Source: Acidobacteriota bacterium
Lineage (GTDB): Bacteria > Acidobacteriota > Terriglobia > Terriglobales > Acidobacteriaceae
Assembly: GCA_021813745.1 (NCBI GenBank)
Contig: JAKAJO010000057.1
Span: 1 to 38,961, forward strand
Direction: 5' to 3'
Length of the DNA: 38,961 nt
In this document: positions 34,425 to 38,961 of the stretch, piece by piece
How the letters are laid out: each line of letters starts with the position of its first letter
How positions within the stretch are numbered: position 1 is the first letter of the stretch
Program-made: the position numbers and the translations under genes
Notes under the pieces: generated by a model
Database searches by the model: none
The model's input: the letters and a program-made list of their open reading frames with translations, nothing else
Told to the model about the DNA's origin: nothing

Positions 34425-35632
34425 GCGCATCCGGCCAGACCGCGATCCGCGTCGCCGTGGCCGGAGCAGGTGCCTTCGGCCGTAACCACCTTCGTGTCTA
34501 TCGCGGGCTGGAGACGGAAGGACACGGCGTCACCCTGGTCGCTGCCGTTGAGCCGGATCCAATTCGTGCGGACGAGATCGCAAAGCAATTCGCAATTCCC
34601 GTCTTCGCCACGGCTGAGGCGCTGCTTTCCGCAGATCTCGGACTTCACGCCGCCACAGTTGCTGTTCCCACGGTGCATCACCACGAGGTTGCGGAGCAGT
34701 TGCTTGAGGCGGGTCTGGACCTGCTGGTTGAAAAACCCCTCGCCGCCACGCTCGGTGAGGCTGACGCGCTTCTCGCACTGGCCACCAAACATCAGCGCAT
34801 ATTGCAGCCAGGCCACCTGGAGCGCTTCAATCCGGCGGTCCTCGCCGTGCAGCCCACGTTGCATCGCCCCATGTTCTTTGAGGCGCATCGCCTCTCAGTC
34901 TTCACGCCGCGCGCGCTCGACGTTGACGTCGTTCTTGATCTGATGATTCACGACCTTGACATCGTGTTGACGTTTGCGGATTCGCCTGTTCGTGAGGTGC
35001 GCGCCGTTGGTCTCCCCATCCTCTCGCCCAAAGTCGATATCGCCAACGTTCGGGTTGAGTTTGAGTCGGGCTGCATCGCCAACTTCACCGCCTCGCGCGT
35101 CTCCACGGAGCGTGTGCGCAAGCTGCGCTTTTTTGAGCCACGCCAATATGTTTCCCTTGATTACGCCCGCCGGGATGTGCTGGTGATTCGCATCGACGAC
35201 TTGGAAAAGAGCTCTATCTCCCCGCAACTCGCCTCGGCCGCCGCGCAATTCCTCTCCACCGGAAGTTTAGATTCCGCGGTGATTCAGCAGCTTCTTATCT
35301 CGGGGCAGATACCCGCCGCGCTGCTTGGACAGATCATGGCTGCGCAAAACGACCCAGCGCGATTGCGCGAAATTGCGCAGACTCTGGCTGCGCCGCCTGC
35401 CGGTCCGGCGCCGGGGCTGCGCTTTGTCAAGCCGGATGTGACGCCCGGCGAGCCACTGCGTCTGGAGATCGAGGCGTTTCTTAACGCTGTTCATACGCGC
35501 CGCGAGCCCTCCGTTACTGCCCGGCAGGGCAGGGAAGCATTGGCGCTCGCGCTTGAAATCCAGTCTTCGATGGCAGCTCACGCCCAAAGAGCCGGTCTCA
35601 GCGACTTCTTTAATCCGAGTGCCTTATTGTAG
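34421..35632 (+). CDS. Gfo/Idh/MocA family oxidoreductase
   Basis: NAD(P)-dependent sugar or sugar-nucleotide dehydrogenase, 403 residues. The Rossmann motif is VAVAGAGAFGRNHLRVY, the catalytic-type EKP motif is in LLVEKPLAATL near residue 103, and GHLERFNPAV and VVLDLMIHDLDIVL follow. The last two are typical of members linked to UDP-GlcNAc/lipid A or LPS sugar modification, so a nucleotide-sugar substrate is a reasonable guess. The start is TTG 34421, overlapping the TGA of the upstream 72-residue gene. A later GTG (about 12 codons in) would cut the Rossmann strand. Confidence 0.87.
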   Translation: MSASGQTAIRVAVAGAGAFGRNHLRVYRGLETEGHGVTLVAAVEPDPIRADEIAKQFAIPVFATAEALLSADLGLHAATVAVPTVHHHEVAEQLLEAGLDLLVEKPLAATLGEADALLALATKHQRILQPGHLERFNPAVLAVQPTLHRPMFFEAHRLSVFTPRALDVDVVLDLMIHDLDIVLTFADSPVREVRAVGLPILSPKVDIANVRVEFESGCIANFTASRVSTERVRKLRFFEPRQYVSLDYARRDVLVIRIDDLEKSSISPQLASAAAQFLSTGSLDSAVIQQLLISGQIPAALLGQIMAAQNDPARLREIAQTLAAPPAGPAPGLRFVKPDVTPGEPLRLEIEAFLNAVHTRREPSVTARQGREALALALEIQSSMAAHAQRAGLSDFFNPSALL

Positions 35633-35699
35633 GCCCGCGTTTTTCGGCACAGTGGTTCACCTAAAGCGATTTTTCCCTGCATTCCCTCGTTCCCCTGTC

Positions 35700-35727
35700 T
35701 TGACACCAGTTACTCGGCGCTTTTAGT
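35700..35727 (+). promoter_or_regulatory. Candidate sigma-70-type promoter for the GH3 gene
   Basis: Perfect TTGACA -35 (35700-35705), a 16-base spacer, then TTTAGT (35722-35727, four of six bases). It leaves a leader of about 75 bases before the ATG at 35808. Confidence 0.45.
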
Positions 35728-35746
35728 TTTGGCAGGTGGGTCAAGC

Positions 35747-35756
35747 GAACGTTTTC
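35747..35756. promoter_or_regulatory. Candidate LacI-family operator in the GH3 leader
   Basis: GAACGTTTTC is a CG-centred partial palindrome just downstream of the predicted promoter. It resembles LacI-type half-operators (compare 17137-17148). Weak evidence. Confidence 0.2.
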
Positions 35757-35807
35757 TCGTGATGAAATTCTGCGGGAAATAATCTGCCTGCCCTAAAAGG
35801 GGTTGCG

Positions 35808-38477
35808 ATGAAAAGCCTGGGATTGAGATGGATTGCGGCAGGAGTAACCTGCCTTGGATTGGCGTGGGCAACCCACGCGCAGGACGCGGCACGACCCGCT
35901 TACCTTGATCCAAACCTGCCTGCAGAGCAGCGCGCGGCCGATTTGGTTCACCGGATGACACTCGAAGAGAAGGCCAGCCAACTGGTGAACCAGGCTCGCG
36001 CGATTCCACGTCTCCATATTCCGTCCTATGACTGGTGGAGCGAGGCGCTACACGGGGTGGCCGTTGATGGCACAACCGAATTTCCTGAGCCCATTGGTCT
36101 CGGCGCCACCTTTGATCCGGCCGCCATTCATCACATGGGCGTTGATATCAGTACAGAGGGCCGCATCAAGTACATGCAGGCGATGCGCGCACAAGGCCAC
36201 AGCAACATCTTTCAAGGCCTGGATTTCTGGGCACCGAATCTGAACATCTTTCGCGATCCTCGCTGGGGCCGCGGCCAGGAGACCTACGGCGAAGACCCAT
36301 TCCTGACAGGCCGTATGGGCGTCGCCTTTGTCACCGGCATGCAAGGAGACGATCCGCGCTACTACCGCGTGATCGCCACACCGAAGCACTTCGATGTGCA
36401 TAGCGGCCCTGAGCCCACACGCCATAAAGCCAACGTGGACGTCAGCAAGCACGACGAACTGGATACCTATGAACCGGCATTCCGCGCGGCAGTGACTGAA
36501 GGCAAAGCGGGCTCTGTGATGTGTGCTTACAACAGCATCAATGGCGAGCCGGCTTGCGCCAATCAGTTCCTGCTGCAGGATCAGCTTCGCGGCAAGTGGG
36601 GCTTCCAGGGCTACGTTGTTTCCGACTGCGGCGCGGTCATCGACATCTTCAGCGGTCACCACTACAAGCCGACGCAGGCGCAGGCCTCTGCGATAAGCCT
36701 GCAGCGCGGCATGGACAACGAGTGCGCCGACTTCTTTGCCAAGGTGAAAGACGACCACGACTACAAGCCCTATTTGGATGCCGTCAAAGAGGGCTATCTG
36801 AAAGAGAGCGATATCGACACGGCCGTCACTCGGCTTTTCACTGCACGCATCAAGCTAGGGCTCTTTGACCCGGCGGCTATGGTGCCATACAACCGCATCA
36901 ATCCGGACGCGCTCAACAGCGCAGGCCACAAGGCACTGGCGCTGCGCCTGGCTAACGAGTCGATGGTCCTGTTGAAGAACGACGATACCCTGCCGCTTAA
37001 GACACGCGGTATCAAGATTGCACTCATTGGCCCGTTGGCAAAGCAGACGCGTTTCCTGCTCGGTAACTATACAGGCATTCCCAACCACATCGTCTCGATC
37101 TATGACGGCATGCAGGAAGAGTTTGCCAACGATACGATTACCTATGCCGAAGGCACGCAGTTCCTGAGCAAGAAGGCAGATCCGGTTCCCGCCAGCGCCG
37201 TGAAGTTTGATGGCAAGCCGGGGCTGAAGGCTACTTACGTTGAGAACACGGGAATCAGTCTCAGCGAAGGGACCGCGAAGCCGCCCGTGCTGGCCACCCG
37301 TGTTGAGGCGGGCGTAAACGCCACGACGCAGTCCCTGCCCGATGAAGTTGCTGGGAAGAGTCCCATCGGCATTCACTGGGAAGGTACGCTCACCGCGCCG
37401 GAGACCGCCGACTACAACCTTGGCATGCAAGCCGTCGGCTATTTCCGCGTGATGCTGGACGGAAAGGAAGTGACGCAGGACTTTCACGCCGGCCAGGTGA
37501 GCACGAAGCTGGGCCGGGTCCACATGGAAAAGGGCAAGGCCTATCCACTTGTCGTGGAGTACGGCCAGATGTCCGAGAATGAGCCCATTGTTGCGCGGCT
37601 CGTCTGGAACAAGGTGGACCTGACCCCGCAGCCCGAGGCGATTGAAGCTGCCAAGAACGCTGATGTGGTGGTCGCAGTGGTTGGTATCACCAGTGAGCTG
37701 GAAGGCGAAGAGATGAAGGTCAACGTGCCTGGATTTGTCGGCGGCGATCGCACCAGTATCGACCTTCCGCAGCCGGAAGAGGACTTGTTGAAGGCTCTCT
37801 CGGCAACTGGCAAGCCGCTTGTCGTGGTACTCACCAATGGCAGTGCGCTTGCTGTCAACTGGGCGGCCGAGCACGCTAATGCAATCCTCGAAGCGTGGTA
37901 CCCCGGCGAAGAGGGAGGTATGGCGGTGGCTCAGACGCTCTCTGGCTGGAATAATCCTGCTGGTCGGCTACCGGTTACCTTCTATAAGGGGGTTGATCAG
38001 CTACCGCCGTTCGAAGACTACTCGATGAAGAACCGTACCTACAGGTACTTCACCGGAACGCCGCTCTATCCTTTCGGCTATGGATTGAGCTACACCAAAT
38101 TCGCTTATAGCGGCCTTACGCTGCCTTCGGCGCCGGTACATGCAGGCGACCCAATGACGGCTGAGGTCACCGTGACCAACACAGGCAGTCGCGCGGGCGA
38201 TGAAGTCGCGCAGCTCTATCTCAGCTTCCCCGGCACACCGGGTGCTCCGCTGCGGGCGCTCCGAGCCTTCCAGCGGGTGCATCTCGAACCTGGCGCATCG
38301 AAAAAGGTGAGCTTCTACCTCAAACCGCGTGACCTGAGCATGGTCAATGAGGCGGGCGAACCAATTATTGCGGAGGGCCAGTACACCGTTTCTGTCGGTG
38401 GTGGGCAACCGAACACTGGCGCACCCACTGTAACCGGTAACTTTGCTGTGACAGGGACAACCACGCTTCCCGAGTAA
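35808..38477 (+). CDS. Exported family 3 glycoside hydrolase with inserted PA14 domain (beta-glucosidase/xylosidase type)
   Basis: 889-residue exported retaining glycosidase. Residues 1-25 are a signal peptide ending in ATHAQDA. The barrel domain has YDWWSEALHGVA, NIFRDPRWGRGQETYGEDP, TPKHFDVHSGPEP and the nucleophile Asp273 in VVSDCGAV. A PA14 domain (about 465-600) is inserted in the second GH3 domain, a feature of bacterial beta-glucosidases/xylosidases. Residues about 785-865 are a fibronectin type III-like domain (VTNTGSRAGDEVAQLYLSFPG). The WWSEALHG motif is common in beta-xylosidase and related enzymes, but the exact substrate is not fixed by sequence. AAGGGG lies about six bases before ATG 35808. 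Confidence 0.93.
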   Translation: MKSLGLRWIAAGVTCLGLAWATHAQDAARPAYLDPNLPAEQRAADLVHRMTLEEKASQLVNQARAIPRLHIPSYDWWSEALHGVAVDGTTEFPEPIGLGATFDPAAIHHMGVDISTEGRIKYMQAMRAQGHSNIFQGLDFWAPNLNIFRDPRWGRGQETYGEDPFLTGRMGVAFVTGMQGDDPRYYRVIATPKHFDVHSGPEPTRHKANVDVSKHDELDTYEPAFRAAVTEGKAGSVMCAYNSINGEPACANQFLLQDQLRGKWGFQGYVVSDCGAVIDIFSGHHYKPTQAQASAISLQRGMDNECADFFAKVKDDHDYKPYLDAVKEGYLKESDIDTAVTRLFTARIKLGLFDPAAMVPYNRINPDALNSAGHKALALRLANESMVLLKNDDTLPLKTRGIKIALIGPLAKQTRFLLGNYTGIPNHIVSIYDGMQEEFANDTITYAEGTQFLSKKADPVPASAVKFDGKPGLKATYVENTGISLSEGTAKPPVLATRVEAGVNATTQSLPDEVAGKSPIGIHWEGTLTAPETADYNLGMQAVGYFRVMLDGKEVTQDFHAGQVSTKLGRVHMEKGKAYPLVVEYGQMSENEPIVARLVWNKVDLTPQPEAIEAAKNADVVVAVVGITSELEGEEMKVNVPGFVGGDRTSIDLPQPEEDLLKALSATGKPLVVVLTNGSALAVNWAAEHANAILEAWYPGEEGGMAVAQTLSGWNNPAGRLPVTFYKGVDQLPPFEDYSMKNRTYRYFTGTPLYPFGYGLSYTKFAYSGLTLPSAPVHAGDPMTAEVTVTNTGSRAGDEVAQLYLSFPGTPGAPLRALRAFQRVHLEPGASKKVSFYLKPRDLSMVNEAGEPIIAEGQYTVSVGGGQPNTGAPTVTGNFAVTGTTTLPE

Positions 38478-38500
38478 CTTATCAGTTCCAACCTTGAGAA

Positions 38501-38524
38501 AGTCCGCAACCTTTGTTGCGGGCT
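38501..38524 (+). terminator. Terminator-like hairpin after the GH3 gene
   Basis: AGTCCGCAAC (38501-38510) pairs with GTTGCGGGCT (38515-38524), ten pairs including one G-U, around CTTT. It is followed by TCCTCT, a modest U-tract, 23 bases past the stop. Confidence 0.6.
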
Positions 38525-38600
38525 TCCTCTGTTGATGGGCAACGCGCACTGAGGATGATGCATAGACTCCACGAGGGGGGCACGCGGTGCGCTCTCGAAT

Positions 38601-38627
38601 CCTCAGCGCAAGGATCTGACGCTGAGG
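38601..38627. other. Intergenic hairpin upstream of tRNA-Leu
   Basis: CCTCAGCG (38601-38608) pairs with CGCTGAGG (38620-38627), 11-base loop. A second short hairpin, ACTCC-AAAA-GGAGT, lies at 38677-38690. Function unknown; the rest of 38478-38730 shows nothing more. Confidence 0.35.
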
Positions 38628-38730
38628 AGGTAAACTGCGGTGCTCCGGGTTTCTTCTGGATCTGAGGTATGAATCCACTCCAAAAGGAGTCACGGTCAAT
38701 TACACTAAGTGAAGTTGTTCCTCCCACCAT

Positions 38731-38818
38731 GCCGGGATGGCGGAACTGGCAGACGCAGCGGACTCAAAATCCGCCGACCCTTGCGGTCATGGGGGTTCGA
38801 CCCCCCCTCCCGGCACCA
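38731..38818 (+). tRNA. tRNA-Leu (anticodon CAA)
   Basis: Cloverleaf: acceptor GCCGGGA/TCCCGGC, D arm GCG/CGC, anticodon stem GCGGA/TCCGC with loop CTCAAAA (anticodon CAA), long variable arm GACC/GGTC, T arm GGGGG-TTCGACC-CCCCC, then A and encoded CCA. 88 bases. Confidence 0.97.
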
Positions 38819-38834
38819 ACTACAAATTCTTTTC

Positions 38835-38961
38835 GGGGCTGTACCAGATAATCGCGAGAGGTATCTGGTGTGGGCGAAGGATTTCGCAAGAGTCGATTGT
38901 CCTGGTCCAAGCAGTTTCGTCTGATCGAGCACTTTGTGGCTGGCACCACGGCGCGCACTGC
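38835..38961 (+). mobile_element. Left end of an IS1595-like insertion sequence, cut by window edge
   Basis: GGGGCTGTACCAGATAA starts at 38835 and looks like the inverted-repeat end of IS1595/IS1016-type elements (recalled pattern, not searched). The transposase gene begins 35 bases later. The element lies 16 bases after tRNA-Leu; its right end and target duplication are outside the window. Confidence 0.6.
38870..38961 (+). CDS. IS1595-family transposase, N-terminal part only
   Basis: 30 codons are visible from GTG 38870. The residues FRKSRLSWSKQFRLIEHFV followed by AGTTARTA match the N-terminal helix-turn-helix-type region of IS1595-family DDE transposases (commonly MRKSRLS...KQ.LIEHFVAG.TARTA). 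The DDNK/DDE catalytic core lies beyond the window. The start codon is uncertain, as the frame is open upstream only as far as the element end. Whether the element is intact cannot be judged. Confidence 0.7.
   Translation, partial: MGEGFRKSRLSWSKQFRLIEHFVAGTTART

Overview
This 39 kb window looks like chromosomal DNA from an Acidobacteriota bacterium of the Terriglobia/Acidobacteriaceae type. This is inferred from gene content and style, not from a marker gene: fairly GC-rich coding, a GH57/DUF3536 protein, GH3 and M61 enzymes, a fused response regulator/thioredoxin-reductase-like protein, and the order ispE - tRNA-Gln - prs - rplY - pth - rpsF - rpsR - rplI. No phage or CRISPR is visible. One insertion-sequence end is cut by the right edge.

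Layout. (1) 1-4.7 kb: the 3' part of aspS meets, tail to tail, a GH57 glycosidase gene that follows an AlkA-like DNA glycosylase gene. (2) 4.8-9.85 kb: four co-directional oxidoreductase genes (aldehyde dehydrogenase, SDR, pruA-type dehydrogenase, zinc-free MDR reductase). (3) 9.85-14.2 kb: a signalling block with a LuxR-type regulator lacking the phospho-acceptor Asp. It is divergent from a receiver/glutaredoxin-like/thioredoxin-reductase-like fusion followed by a sensor kinase with a cNMP-binding-like domain. The divergent region holds a perfect 7-2-7 inverted repeat of the NarL/FixJ type. (4) 14.3-17.1 kb: a PAS/degenerate-GGDEF protein, motA and motB behind a good sigma-28 promoter. (5) 17.2-22.2 kb: araB, convergent with a three-gene transglutaminase / alpha-E / circularly permuted ATP-grasp operon. 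(6) 22.5-26.7 kb: a secreted M61 peptidase convergent with a LacI regulator-MFS transporter operon. (7) 26.85-32.3 kb: the reverse-strand translation and nucleotide cluster (ispE, tRNA-Gln(TTG), prs, rplY, pth, rpsF, rpsR, rplI). (8) 32.5-38.5 kb: a secreted retropepsin-like protease, two small unknown proteins, a Gfo/Idh oxidoreductase and a large exported GH3 glycosidase. (9) 38.7-39 kb: tRNA-Leu(CAA), followed 16 bp later by the left end of an IS1595-like element.

The genes fit a motile, polysaccharide-degrading heterotroph: GH3, GH57, AraB and LacI/MFS for sugars, MotAB for swimming. The most unusual part is 9.85-15.2 kb. There, several signalling or redox domains in adjacent genes keep their fold motifs but lack the classical catalytic or ligand residues (receiver Asp, cNMP-binding Arg, glutaredoxin and thioredoxin-reductase cysteines, GGDEF signature). 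This suggests a non-canonical redox/two-component module. All family assignments come from reading protein motifs; no database search was possible.
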